This document shows positions 35,001 to 46,959 of a stretch of 64,000 nucleotides of DNA, piece by piece. The notes under the pieces were generated by a model. That model was not told the DNA's origin and ran no database searches. It saw nothing but the letters and a program-made list of their open reading frames with translations. The stretch's first letter is position 1, and the number at the start of each line of letters is the position of its first letter. The stretch spans positions 1,909,257 to 1,973,256 of the forward strand of contig JALPQD010000390.1 in NCBI GenBank assembly GCA_023101885.1, given 5' to 3'. A program made the translations under genes and the position numbers. This stretch comes from Typhlomys cinereus (Eukaryota > Chordata > Mammalia > Rodentia > Platacanthomyidae).

Positions 35001-35900
35001 GAGACTACAAAAACCGTAGGTGAATGGGTAGGGAACTCCCTTGAGCTGATTGGGCTAGGCCAACATTTCCTAAACAGACATCCAATGGCACAGTCACTGC
35101 TACCAACTCTCAACAGTTGGGATCTTGTGAAATTAAAGAGTTTCTCTTCAGATAAAGAGATTGTAACACAAGCTCAAAGGCAATCACAGAATGGGAGAAA
35201 ATCTTCACTAACCACATATCTGATAGAGCTCTATTATCCAGATTGCACAAAGAACTAAGAAAACTAAACACCAAGGAAACCAATGTCCCAATTAAAAAAT
35301 GGGCCCTGGAACTTAAAGGAAGCTTTACCAGGGATGAAATTAAAATGTCAAACAAATATCTGAAAAAATGCTCCACTTCCTTAGCCATTAGGGAAATGCA
35401 AATCAAAACTTCCCTGAGATATCATCTCACCCATGTCAGAATGGCAAAAATCCACAATACAAACAACACCAAATGCTGGAGAGGATATGGAGAGAAGGGA
35501 ACTGTCCTATGTTGCTTTTGGGAATGCATGCTCATACAGCTACTCTGGTGAGCCGTCTGGAGATTCTTAAAGAAATTAAGGATTGAAATGCCATATGAAC
35601 TTGTGTTTCCACTTTTAGGAATAACCTCCCATACAGCAAAAATTCACCTCGATAGCACAAGCATGATCATTTTCATAGCAGCACTGTTTACAATAGCAAA
35701 GTCATGGAATCAAACAAATGTCCAACAGTTGAGGAGTGAATAAGGAAACTGTGGTACATCTATGCAATGGAGTACTACTCAGCCATCAAAAATGATGAAC
35801 TACTGGAATTTGCTGAGAAGTGGATGAAATTAGAGACAATTATACCGAGTGAAGTATCCAGACACAGAAAATTAAGTGCCGTATGTATTCCCTAATAGGT
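32096..35900 (+). pseudogene. L1 ORF2 (endonuclease-reverse transcriptase), broken
   Basis: The ATG at 32096 gives MSRSKRNFS. The endonuclease motifs LNVDGINS, QETHLT, KIDHILG and ADHHGL are visible. The RT domain has [11 protein letters not shown] and [10 protein letters not shown] (open at 33870-34379). The C-terminal cysteine-rich part reads CWRGYGEKGTVLCCFWEC (35243-35551). Several frameshifts and stops separate the pieces (32497, 33075, 33550, 34379, 34995, 35551). It matches the minus-strand L1 at 9318-15818 throughout but is of a slightly different lineage. Confidence 0.92.
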
Positions 35901-36195
35901 TGCTCCTAGTACCAAACCTGCTTAGAGACACTCAAAGATAAATCTCTGTAATACCTAGAGTAATTGGAAAGATTATGAACAGGTGGGATGGGGAAGGAGG
36001 GACACACCAGTAACAAAGAGAGAAGGGACCATGTTACAGCAGAGAAAATAGGCCACCATCAAGGACTGAAAGTAAGTAATGAGACATCTGGTTAAGTTCA
36101 CAGACTTTCCTTCCTGATCATTTACAACTGATGGGGTATGATTTTACCAGAAGGGAAGGACGTATAGTCTGGCAGATTGAAAGTAACCATTTTGC

Positions 36196-36499
36196 GGGGA
36201 TGGAGAGGTGGCTCAGGGGTTAAGCCTCCGCCTTGCAGGCAGAAGGTCCTGAGTTCGGATCCCATATCCCACGTATATAGATGCCAGGCAGAAGCGGGGG
36301 CGGCCTGCGCTTCTGGTTCTGATAGGGCAGAGCCTGTAAATCCCGGGGCAGAAGGAGGTGGAGGCAGCCATGGTGATTCGCGAATTCGTCCGTGGTTCTA
36401 CACATACACAGACACACACACACAGACACATGCGTGCACACATGCACACGCATATGCACACAGTTGAATAAATGGTAATAATAATAAAAAAATTTAAAA
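36196..36499 (+). mobile_element. B2-like SINE in the L1 3'UTR
   Basis: 'ggggatggagaggtggctcaggggttaagcc' head, B box 'gagttcggatccc', GC-rich body, CA-rich stretch and a tail of 'gttgaataaatggtaataataat' plus A-rich end. The exact 16-bp TSD aaagtaaccattttgc lies at 36180-36195 and 36500-36515. Confidence 0.96.
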
Positions 36500-37852
36500 A
36501 AAGTAACCATTTTGCCAATAGGTGATTGACCCCTCCCTCACTGTGGTTTCCTACTTTTATTGGATATACCTTTGAATATACTCTTATAACAAGACTCTAA
36601 TTTAACAGGTTTTTATCACTAGCCAGGGGGTGATATACAATACCCATCAGGATGGAGTGAAGGGCATCGCAGGCGCAACAAAACTGAAAAAAATAAATTA
36701 ACAAACCATAACCCAGAACATCAGAGACTCTATATCAACCACCTGGAACTAGGCCAGCCTAATCTCTCCCCATCCCGAAGTTCAGGGAAATGTGCAGGAG
36801 AGGGGGTGGTAAGATTGTAAGAGCACAAGGATGGGAGGAGTGATGATATGCAAGATACTCCACACAAGTTAGGGCTGAAGCAATCATATTTGGACTTTGC
36901 ATGCCCTGCGCAATGTCCAACACACTATTGACCCCACCAATCTAGCGTTTGCTAAAGGCACTAGGAGACTTGGAGGCAAGGGATTGACAGCCACAATAGT
37001 GTTTCTATGCTTAAAGGGAACACAGGAAACATTCTGGGAAATGCCACTGGGTCCTTGCACCTCATTGGAGAGGAGGACCTAGAGGAGAGTTTGGCATGCT
37101 CATTAAAGGATGCTCCATGGATGGGAGGGGGAGGCACTGCAGGATAAGGAGGGAAGGGGGAGGGGAGGGAGCACAGAGGGATGGGGGTGGAGGGAGCGAA
37201 GGGACACGTATACCTGTTAAGTTTGTATGAGTGGAAATAAAAAAAAAACAAAAGAGACTACTGATAACCTTTGGTTTACAATGAAAATGATTCCTAAAAA
37301 ATGTGGAATTTCTGTTTTTAAGATTTAAACACACATCTATCATGGTACTCATCATAGCTAACTGAATTTGTGTTATTAATATCAGCATACAGAAAGTTCC
37401 CTTCATCCCAGTCTTTATCAGCATTTTATGTTTATCTTTTGAACAAAAGCAATGAAGCAGGGAGTTTATGTTTCCTGCAATCATTCATGCCTCTCTTGCA
37501 ATTTTTTTTCTCATATCCTTTACTTATTTGTAGTATGGGTACTGCTTTCTTTAATATTATCATTGTAATTAATTTTTATGAGTTATTTAAATCCATTGAA
37601 TATCAATCTATAATTTAAAAAGTTTGTACTTGTTTTATTCTGTGTATAGTTACCTTTTTCTTTTGTTGATAGATTTCTTCATTGTATAGTGAGTTTGACA
37701 AATTTCTACTTGTTGATGCCTACTTGTGTTGTCTGATTTTTTTCTTGTAACATTCAAAGAATAACTTCCAACCCCAGTGTTAAAATATTTATGTTTTTAT
37801 TTTTTCAGTAATTTTAATTTTCAAATATTTTTCTCCATTTTGGATTAATTTC

Positions 37853-37857
<5 letters not shown>

Positions 37858-37905
<48 letters not shown>

Positions 37906-38095
37906 ACATGTATCTCTCAAAAACAAAATTTTTCAAATACATATGTGAACATATATTTGTATATAAAAATACATAGTTAACCTGTATATGTATATGTACT
38001 TGTATCTCTCAAAAGTAAAACTTTTCAAATAAATATCTGTATATAAAAATACATATTTATCATATATGTATCTGAATATTTATATAGACATATAT
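37858..38095. repeat. (TA)n followed by a 92-bp tandem duplication
   Basis: A TA run at about 37858-37903 precedes two diverged copies of a unit starting tatctctcaaaa (37911 and 38003). Both contain 'gtatataaaaatacata'. A short further relative may follow near 38060. Confidence 0.75.
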
Positions 38096-39772
38096 ATCTA
38101 AATATGTGCTTTCTCATACATACTTTCTTTTCTCATTTCAGGCCAGGACACTCATAATGTCAAAGGATCCTCCTGTTTCAACTTCAGAGTATGTACTCAC
38201 TAAAGCTCTCCTGAATACAATTGCTGCTGAGTATCATATCTGAAAGTAACAAAACCACTCTGTTTCAATTGCTGAAGAAAACATGAGCCATGGTTGTAAA
38301 ATACAGAGAAATCTGTTGGAACTGAAACTTAATTGCTGACTAGCTTTCAAAATGCAGGCCAGTTCTCTGAAAACTTCTGAGGCAAGAAAAATAAATGGAC
38401 GTATTTACCCAGCTGTGAACGTTGCCCATTATAATGCCTGCTAGACAAAATGTGTCCACTTGTGCAGTAGTGACATATTGTTACAGCAGTAACCAACTGT
38501 TCCCTTATTGGATTCAAGGTCTATTTCAGAAGAGAGTATGCATAATTGATATCAAAAACAAAGACAAAGAAAATCATAACTAAATAGATGATAGGTCCAA
38601 GGGAGAACTTACAATTGACTTGTTTAATCCAATTAGCAACATCAAACTGCCTGCTAAATATCTATGATTATACTCACAGAAAAAAGCTACTCACAGCTTT
38701 AGGTAATGAGTCCTCCCTTTGCAGAGAATGTCAATGAAGTCTTAGGTTCAATATTGCTCAAGATGCTGAGAATAAGTGAGTATGTTGATTTAGGATTAAA
38801 CAAGTCATTTATGCCACCTTCTGAAAGTTTTGGGAACATTGAAGAAGAGGGAACAAGAAACATGTAAGAGCTGGAAGCTAAGAAAAAATAATCTGTGAAA
38901 TATCACCCCTCAGCTATATCACAGCCAGTATGACCATTGACCCATATCTGTCACAGATATCTACAGTTGGTCTCCATGAAACTGACCCTGTCAACATTCA
39001 GTTCACCATGGCAATGGAGGTCCTCAAGGGACTCTACATTGTGGACAGATTATTGTCTGGTCACATCTATTTAGGGTTCTGGAAAATATTTATTTGGATG
39101 TCCATTTCTTTCTTAACAATTGAGGAAATCTACTATAATTGCATTGAACAAGTTGTCTATGCTTATATAATTTATTTTAGCTTCCTCCATCCTGTGAATT
39201 CTCAAATTAGGTTTCTTAAATGAGTACTGAAGTTCTTGAAATATTTGGTTGGTATTTTCTGTAGATGCCTTAATGGATTATTAGCCTTGATATTTTCTGA
39301 GCCCTGATTTATTTCTTCAGCTTGGAATAAATTCTCCATTGATGATGGTTTCATCCGCGATTTTTATTTCATTCACTGTCATTCCAACATTTCTGCTTGG
39401 TTCTTTTTCAGGTCTAAAAGTCACAGGAAGTAGGTTCTAGACTCTCACTGTGGTGAATTTTTAAAATTTTTTTTTTCATTTTTTTTTCACATTTTTTTAT
39501 TTTTTTCAATTCTAACAGTATTTATGTATTAATATGCACTATGTTGTTGAGATATTTAAGGTTCTAGTTGGATACAACTATCATTTCTTAGAAGTTTGTT
39601 AGAGCTTAATGTTTTAGTTTCTCTTCAAACACACAAGAGTCACATATTGTAACACTGGATCTTAGATAAAATTTAATTGAAAAATATCATCTACCACTTA
39701 GATTCCAAACTTTGAAGTCCTACAAAGAAGGTCTAGACTTTACACTCATAAAGACTCAGAGATAATAAATTA

Positions 39773-39809
<37 letters not shown>

Positions 39810-41145
39810 GTGTTTTAAGACAATACAACTGCAATAATTTGTAATGAGAGAATTGAAATATCTTCTTAGAAAACACTCTGTTGCACCTCACATGCAATGA
39901 AAGTTGTTTCATATTATAAAACAAGATTTGTCTCTGTTCATGTTGGGTAGTTTATTCTAATACTACTATTTGTCAAAGTGTAGAAAACAGTGGTTGTCCC
40001 ACTGATTCTTGCTTCATATTTTTCTTCAAAAAGCGATTTTTAAATAAAATTAACATAAAAGTTTGCAAATATCTCTGCTACATGTTGACTTTGATTCCTT
40101 ATAATATGCACTCAGAAATTGTACAGATGATCATATGAGTTTTATTGGTAATTTTTTGGAATCCATAATAGTAATTTTCATTGTATCAGAAAGTTAAGAT
40201 TTTTTTTCTTCTAAAGAGTGCATGTTCTTTGAATATATTTAGTAATAAGTACATGAATTTGGGCTCTATGGAAATACTATAGAAAAGCATAATTTGTTAT
40301 TCAGGGATTACTTGGAAAAACATACCAAGTTGTTTTCAGTCTCTAGCATTTAGGGAACAATTTAGGTGTGACAAGGGAAAATAAGTATCCTCAGTGGAAA
40401 GAAGCAAGAATTTCATTTATAAAGGGCATAGAGTACTTAGAAAGCAAGTCCAGTTACTAATTGGCTACGATACACAAACTTGTTTAAATGTTTTACAAAT
40501 AATAAAACTTCAACGAAAAAAGGTTCAACTTTAGCAAAACTGAAAAGGTAAACTTCTCTTATCTTGATTATCTCTTGGTATTCTTAATCTGAGGAATATT
40601 ATATTAAATTATATTAAAAATCTGAAATCAGAAATTTCAATGCTGGATTTTATTATTTTATGCTATAATTTTAAATTTAAATGAATTAAAAATTTGACTT
40701 ATTTAAATTAATTAATATTTTATCATTATGATTATAACAACACTGACTTTTAAAAAAATCCAAAATTTAATCAAAGGATGTTATATACAATAAAATGCAG
40801 GTATATTTTACTATGTTGACAATAAAAGAAACACAAATAATAACTCATATAAGCAATATCCTTGAATTAGGAATCTCTCTAGTGAAACAGAAGCAATTAT
40901 TTTAACATATAAGTTTTAAACTGATAACGTGTAGTTTAAAATACTTCATTCATGTACCATTATTCATTGTGATTTTCATTAAATAAAGCTCAAATCATGG
41001 CAGACATTTGATGAAATGCCTGAATGCATTTGTCAACTTTGGTTTTTATATTTGATTTTATTATGTAATTATTTATTTAATGTTTTTTCCTTAATTTTAA
41101 TGTATACATAAAATTAAGCAAAAAACCCAAAATTCTACAACTGTT
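38096..41145. other. Intergenic sequence, partly from unidentified old repeat
   Basis: 38110-39230 is less AT-rich than its surroundings and contains phrases such as 'taaccaactgttcccttattggattcaagg' that look repeat-derived. I cannot name the family. An open frame of 97 codons at 38930-39223 has no recognisable domain. A (TG)n run lies at 39776-39813. The rest is plain AT-rich sequence. Confidence 0.4.
39776..39813. repeat. (TG)n microsatellite
   Basis: About 38 bp of TG with one cg interruption. Confidence 0.95.
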
Positions 41146-41161
41146 AAGAATCAAAAGTTCC

Positions 41162-41601
41162 GGGCCTGGAGAGGTGGCTTAGGGGTTATGCCTCTGCCTT
41201 GCATATGGAAGGTCCCGAGTTCGGATACTAGATCCCACGTATAGACGTCGGGCAGAAGCGGGGGCGCCCTGCATTTCCGGTCCTGGTAGGGCGGAGCCTG
41301 TGAATCCCGGGGCAGAGTAAACAAGCAGGAGGTGGAGGCGTCCATGATGGTTCCCGAATTCGTCTGTGGTTCTACACACACACATACACACACACGCACG
41401 CACACACACATACACACACAATTGAATAAATAATAAATAAAAAAAATTTAAAAAAATAAAAAAAAAACAAGGAGGAGGTGGAGGCTATCAGGCTATCCAT
41501 GGTGGTTCCTAAATTCGCCTGTGGTTCTACACACCACACACACACACACACACACATGCACACACATGCACAATTGAATAAATAATAAAAAAATTTAAAA
41601 A
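41162..41601 (+). mobile_element. Composite (dimeric) B2-like SINE in one TSD
   Basis: 41162-41450 is a full SINE ('gggcctggagaggtggctt' head, B box, body, CA stretch, 'caattgaataaataataaa' and A-rich tail). It is followed without flanking DNA by the 3' half of a second copy: 'caaggaggaggtggaggc' at about 41469, a second CA stretch and a second 'caattgaataaataataaa' tail ending about 41601. A single 16-bp TSD, aagaatcaaaagttcc, encloses both (41146-41161 and 41602-41617). Confidence 0.92.
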
Positions 41602-41617
41602 AAGAATCAAAAGTTCC

Positions 41618-42772
41618 AATGGTTGTTAATTTAGCAATAAGGACTATTTTAAGTTAACTCATATTTATCTCAACCTTGTAATTTTGAATTGAATTGAATT
41701 CTGCATGGTTTCACTATAATTATACCTATAATTATAGTTTTTCCTGTTACAGAAGGTAGCCAACTGTTAATAGTAATTTCTACTTATTTACTTTCTTGTT
41801 TACTATATTTATTTACATATAATTAAAAAGCTATAAAGTATTTCTCTTGGAATTAAAAAAAAACAACTCCCTTGAATCTATATTTAGAAGGAAAAGTCTG
41901 TGAAGATGTTTTTCTACCATAAAACAAATGTAGGGAGAATGACTTGAGGTGATTGCAAGCAGTGATATGAATGTTGAAACATGGAATATTAGCTGGTAAA
42001 GAGATAAATATGAATACATTGAAAAAAACTTTTAAAAGTTACTCAGATGATTAATAAACTTTTAAAGTTACATACATTCATTCAGGTTGCAGATTTATAA
42101 CAGATATTAAATGGAAAAAAGTAATTGTAAGTAACATAGGGAATAGTGATAAAAATGATAGGTCTCTGTGGTTATCATGTTCAAAGAGAGGTAAGTAACA
42201 ATCCCATTCAATTGAAAATCTGTAATCAATAACATGAATTAAAACTGTAAGTTCTTTTTAAATGTAATGACATGAGGCAGTGATATTTTTCTAATTGAAA
42301 GGTAGCTAAGATTTCAAAATATTTCAAAAGTACATTTGAAATGTAAGGATTTATGCAGAAAATCCTGACTAATTTTTTTAATCAGCAATCAATTTGAGAA
42401 AATACTATGGCTATTAAAACAGGAATAAGAAGCCCCAAGAAGGGTTTGGCAGTGCAAGACAAATCTCTGTGTGCATTCTCATATTAAAAGATGAATAATA
42501 TATGTATGGATCTACAGATATGATTGATTCTAGAATGTATTAGTAACATGACCAGGTCATGTTTGAAGATGTTATAGATAAATTAGTCTTGTTTTCATAA
42601 AGATGTACTCACTGCCCTTGCCTGTACAATGAATCTTCTACAATAATCAACTATATGTTTCAGAAAGAAACCTAGACATCATAAAGAGCCAAACTCACAT
42701 CCCAATACAGTTTGAAAGAGGGTAAAATGTAGTCAAGAAATGTAAAATCTACAGAACAAAAATAAAGTGAAA
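41618..42772. other. AT-rich 5' flank of the intact Or10ag-like gene
   Basis: No repeat is confidently named. OR genes usually have one or more untranslated exons several kb upstream, and none is recognisable by eye. A regulatory O/E or homeodomain site cannot be supported. Confidence 0.4.
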
Positions 42773-43708
42773 ATGGCAGAAACAAATCTCACCGTACCTA
42801 CAGAATTTGTTCTCTTGGGATTTTCTGATGTCCCTAGGTGGCACTGGCTTCTCTTTGGAATCTTCTTAGCCATCTACCTGATGATCCTCTTGGGAAATGG
42901 CATCATCATCATAATCACGAGACTGGAGTCTACGCTGCAGACACCCATGTATTTCTTCATCAGCCATTTCTCTTTCCTGGAGATCTGCTATGTGTCTGTC
43001 ACTCTTCCCAGAATGCTCATGGATCTTTGGACCTTGGAGGGAAATATTTCATTTTTCGCCTGTGCTACACAAATGTGCTTTTTCCTTGTGCTGGGGGCCA
43101 CAGAGTGTTTCCTTCTGGCAGTGATGGCCTATGACCGCTATGTGGCCATCTGCAGCCCTCTGCACTATCCTCTGGTCATGAGCCACAGAGCATGTACTCA
43201 GCTAGTGGCTGGTGCCTGGGTAATTGGAATTCCTATTCAAATAGGACAGACCTTGCAGATTTTCTCTTTACCCTTCTGCATATCTAACAGAGTCAATCAC
43301 TTCTTTTGTGACATCCCGCCAATGCTCAAACTGGCATGTGGAGACATTTTTGTGAATGAGATGATTGTTTATATATTTGCAGTGCTGATTGTCACTTTCC
43401 CCTTCATGTTGATTCTTGTGTCCTACTGCAGAATCATCTCCAGCATTCTGAAATTGCCATCCAACACAGGAAGGACCAAAGCCTTTTCTACCTGCTCCTC
43501 CCACCTTATTGTTGTGTTCTTATTCTATGGATCTGCCAGCATCACCTACTTAAAACCCAAATCCGCTGAGAATGAGGGGACAGACAAACTCCTCTCTCTT
43601 TTTTATACCATTTTGACTCCAATGTTCAACCCTCTCATATACAGTTTGCGAAACAAAGATGTTACAGAGGCATTGAGAAAATTCTTTGTCAGGTTTTTAT
43701 TATGTTGA
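42773..43708 (+). CDS. Or10ag-like: Olfactory receptor, family 10 subfamily AG-like, intact
   Basis: Family role: odorant-binding seven-helix GPCR of sensory cilia, signalling through Golf and adenylate cyclase 3. A single coding exon of 311 codons. The start is the ATG at 42773 (context gaaaATGG); a slightly longer frame would need the GTG at 42767. Visible marks are glycosylation site NLT at 5-7, GN in TM1 (41-42), PMYFF (58-62), LEICYVSVTLPRM, C97 pairing with the ECL2 cysteines at 169/179/189, MAYDRYVAIC at 118-127, SY at 217-218, KAFSTCSSH at 236-244 and NPLIYSLRN at 286-294. No stops or frameshifts. The subfamily was assigned from remembered OR10AG1-like phrases (ISFFACATQMCF, IPIQIGQTLQIFSLPFC) and not by alignment. 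Likely expressed monoallelically like other ORs. Confidence 0.93.
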   Translation: MAETNLTVPTEFVLLGFSDVPRWHWLLFGIFLAIYLMILLGNGIIIIITRLESTLQTPMYFFISHFSFLEICYVSVTLPRMLMDLWTLEGNISFFACATQMCFFLVLGATECFLLAVMAYDRYVAICSPLHYPLVMSHRACTQLVAGAWVIGIPIQIGQTLQIFSLPFCISNRVNHFFCDIPPMLKLACGDIFVNEMIVYIFAVLIVTFPFMLILVSYCRIISSILKLPSNTGRTKAFSTCSSHLIVVFLFYGSASITYLKPKSAENEGTDKLLSLFYTILTPMFNPLIYSLRNKDVTEALRKFFVRFLLC

Positions 43709-43799
43709 TACAATTAAAGTCATTTAAATTATTTAAAATGATTATGCATCGTAAATATTTATATGTAATTTGATCCTGTCATCAATAACATGATTAAAA

Positions 43800-44500
43800 T
43801 GATGATACATTTGGGTTTTTATTTTATTTATAAATTCACCCTTTTTCATTTTCACATACTGTTCATCAAACATACAGACCTCTGACCAATCACCATCTTT
43901 CCCTCTTCCTGACATTACAGTCTATCTACCCTCTTCTCAATAAGGCTCATTCTTGCACTCATGTCAATTTTCATTTTTGTTTTCTTTTTGGACCCATTGA
44001 GCTTAGTCTTGGTCTTCTGCATGGATACGGAATTACCTGTTGGAAGCTGATGGACTCTGCACCAGGTAAACAGCTGAAGACAATGATAGGTCCTTCCATA
44101 GGATCTATCAGTAGTCATCAGCTTAACAGAAAGCAATAGGTCCCTATGAGCTGCTACCCTTTCTGTTTATGGATCCAGTCTTATGTGGTCCTATGCTGGT
44201 TCCTGCAGGTAATGTGAGAGTATTCATGTTAGCTGTGCAATGTCTCAAGATGATGCCTCATAGCTTACTCCATGTCTTGCTGCTCTTACGAGCTTCCTCT
44301 CCTTTGAAATTCATCCAAGACTTGGAAATGGTAGTATCAATGTCTTGTTTATACCTAAATCCTTTAATTTCCCTCATTCTTGGCTGCTTAGGCAGTATTG
44401 GTTCTTTGCAATCGCTGTGGTTCAGTGCATATAAAGATGTATTTTTTTATGTCTGGGTAGATTTGATCTATGGGCATAAACATAGACATTTTTGAGACAT
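43800..44500 (-). mobile_element. Ancient L1 3'UTR, minus orientation (tentative)
   Basis: On the plus strand, 'tttataaattcacccttttt', then 'tggacccattgagcttagtc', 'cttctgcatgga', 'gttcctgcaggtaatgtgagag' and 'catgtcttgctgctcttacga' follow the antisense order of older rodent L1 3'UTRs. It is strongly diverged. The 108-codon open frame at 44169-44495 lies inside it and is probably chance. Confidence 0.5.
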
Positions 44501-45369
44501 TTTGAGTTGAAATAAGTTGAGTTCAGCAAGGATCTTTGCCTTCCTTTCTTGGTTTACAATTTTCTTCTCAGATTTAACATTATTGTGCTAATCTGTAGAA
44601 ATTTTTCTGCTTTTAAAAATCACTCTTTACTGTAAAGTAGAAACATAGATGCACTATCAAATGAAAAATGATTATGCAACATCTGTGCAATTAAGCCATC
44701 AGTAAAGCATATAGTCTTCCATTTTTATATTTTTCCATCCTCCATTTTCTCTGAGTATAGCTGCACAATTAACTTTTGTCAATGAGATGTTAGCAAATAT
44801 GAATAATATTTGGTAATATGACTTAACTCTTCTAATGAAACAAAATCTACTACCTTAAAAAAAAACAGACTTCCCAATAATGAAAAAACACAGAGACAAT
44901 AGTCACACTTGAATTTAAGCACATAGAGATTATATATAATTTAAACAGGTTTGCAATGTAGCCATTGTAAATGTCTAACTATTGTTAAATACTGACTAGT
45001 AGTTCTGTGAACTATTTACTCTCTTTAGCTTTTAACATTTGCTAATGTTTCATATTGGAATGTGTAATTTACTTGAAAATTTTTTGAAAAAATAATATTT
45101 CTATAATCAATACATGAGATATATGTAACCTGTGAAATGGAGTAAATTACCCTGCATAATGAGATATGTTAAGATACTTTCATATTTGCTAAAAATTAAC
45201 AAGTATGCACATCACAGATAATTTTTTGTCCCAAAAAATAAAAGAAAATCCTGGAAGACATGTGCAGAACCCTAAGGCCGATAGTAGGTCCCAAGCTAGA
45301 TGACTCTTACAAGCAAAAAATGATAGGTATGAATTCTGCAAAAATAGCTTCAGAGGTAAAAGAGATTTG
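44501..45369. other. AT-rich sequence
   Basis: No gene or named repeat. Confidence 0.4.
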
Positions 45370-45713
45370 TTATGATTAATGTTGATTGCCAACTTGAAGA
45401 ATTTAAGAAAAAAGGTTCTGGGCATGTCCATGAATGTTTATCTAGATAAGGCTAATTGAATTTTAAATATCCACTCTAAATATGTGTGGCTGGTTGGGGA
45501 GATGGCTCAGAGGTTAAGACTGCCTCTTAAGAAGAAGGCCCTGAGTTTGGATCACAGGTCCCAGGTAAAAAGGGCCAGGCAAAACAGTGGTGGCCTGCAC
45601 TTCCAACCATGGTGGTCGGAGCTCGGAAATCCCAGAGGAAAGCAAAAATGAAGTAGAAGCAATCCTGGATGATTTCTGAATTCACCCTTGGGCCTCCACA
45701 GAGACATAGAGTG

Positions 45714-45753
<40 letters not shown>

Positions 45754-46015
45754 AAATAAATGAATAAAAATAAATAAAGATTAAATGTGGGTGGCATCAT
45801 CGTGTGGTAGAGTCTAGGATTCTGAAATAAAGGGATAAACCTAACTGAGTAGATGCAATTGTTTTCTGCTTCCTGACTGTGCACAAAAAAATAATAAACT
45901 ATCACAATCTTCCTGTTGTGACTTTCCTGACATCTCTGTAACCTTAAACTGTAAGCCCAAAGAAGCCATATCTCTCATGTGTTTCTCTTGTTAGGGAGTA
46001 TTTTAAAACACCAAC
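45370..46015 (+). mobile_element. Old LTR-type repeat split by a SINE
   Basis: The left part (45370-45487) reads 'gttgattgccaacttgaagaa', 'tctgggcatgtccatgaatg', 'tctagataaggctaattga'. The right part (45783-46015) reads 'tgtgggtggcatcat', 'ctgcttcctgactg', 'accttaaactgtaagcccaaa'. This is the layout of a widespread ERVL/MaLR-like LTR. I do not assign a family name. It is a different lineage from the LTRs at 16052 and 17187. Confidence 0.5.
45488..45782 (+). mobile_element. Older B2-like SINE
   Basis: 'ggctggttggggagatggctcagaggttaag' head, 'ccctgagtttggatcaca' B-box region, a body related to the young copies but with many changes, a (TC)n(AC)n run at 45715-45754 and the tail 'aaataaatgaataaaaataaa'. 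The flanks taaatatgtgtgg and taaatgtgggtgg look like an imperfect TSD. It shows the family was active over a long time. Confidence 0.8.
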
Positions 46016-46903
46016 AAGAAAACAAATAATTCAATATATATTGGGTTTATACCACGTAGTCATTGATAGATATTTGAGAATTGTGCAAGGTGCTTGCTTT
46101 AGGTGTAAGTTCACTGTCAACATTGGAATAAAGTTAATATGAATTGAATTATTTAATATTTAGATATATATTTTCAATATAGTTGTAAAATCTGTTAATA
46201 GTATATATTTCTCTATTACTTAAGAGTACTGTTAATTTTTCATGGCAATGATTTATATTTCATATTTTCCTGAGATCGTCAGTCTTCTTTACATGTCTCT
46301 TTTGATTGTCACTATTGTTTCAATGTGAAATTGCCCCATGAGCTTATGTTTGGTACTTTAGAACAGGTATAGTATGAGACTTTAGAACAATGGACTACGA
46401 TAGCCCTCACATATGGCAAACAGAGATTAATGGTCACTGGGATCTGATGTTGGAATAGCAACATGCAAATACTACTGAATAATCAGTTCCATAGGTTACA
46501 GAGGCAAAGAAGAACTCTACTGGGAACTGGTTAAAAGATACGTATTATATTTTGGCTAAGAATGTGGCTACATTCTTGCTTTATACTGATAACTAATGTG
46601 AGGTTGAACTAAAACATAATGGGGTGATTTATTTGAAGAAGAAAATTTCTAGACAGGGTATTATTCAGTAATCTTCTGATTATATCATGCTCTTATTTAG
46701 GATTACAGTGAGAGAAAGTACAATAAGGAGATTTAAAACAATGTTCAGATATTTTTCACAAAAGCATATTTTAATTTGCAAAGGAGATGAATTAACAGAC
46801 AATTACCATAATGGACATTGAAATTTAAACACTAATATTAAATACAGAAATATCAAACTCTTATATTTTAAGATAATATCAGAAGTATATATGATACTGA
46901 CTA

Positions 46904-46906
46904 CAC

Positions 46907-46941
<35 letters not shown>

Positions 46942-46942
46942 C
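46904..46942. repeat. (CA)n microsatellite
   Basis: About 39 bp of CA with an 'aaac' interruption. Confidence 0.93.
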
Positions 46943-46959
46943 TTTTATACCTCCTGATT

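Larger units (their letters stand above)
30758..37250 (+). mobile_element. 5'-truncated L1 retrotransposon
   Basis: Homology to the other L1s begins at about 30758 within ORF1 ('cagacccaagacaacca') and continues through ORF2 and the full 3'UTR to an A-rich tail at about 37240. It carries two later SINE insertions (31743-32063 and 36196-36499), each with its own TSD, and a 52-bp templated patch (31559-31610). No convincing TSD for the L1 itself was found. 30721-30757 may be flank or a rearranged end. Confidence 0.92.

Noticed and set aside
42767..42772. Upstream GTG start for the intact Or10ag-like gene
   Set aside because: Nuclear mammalian genes start at ATG; the first ATG at 42773 gives the usual OR length and N-terminus.
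44169..44495. A 108-codon frame downstream of the intact OR
   Set aside because: It lies inside probable antisense L1 3'UTR sequence and has no recognised domain.
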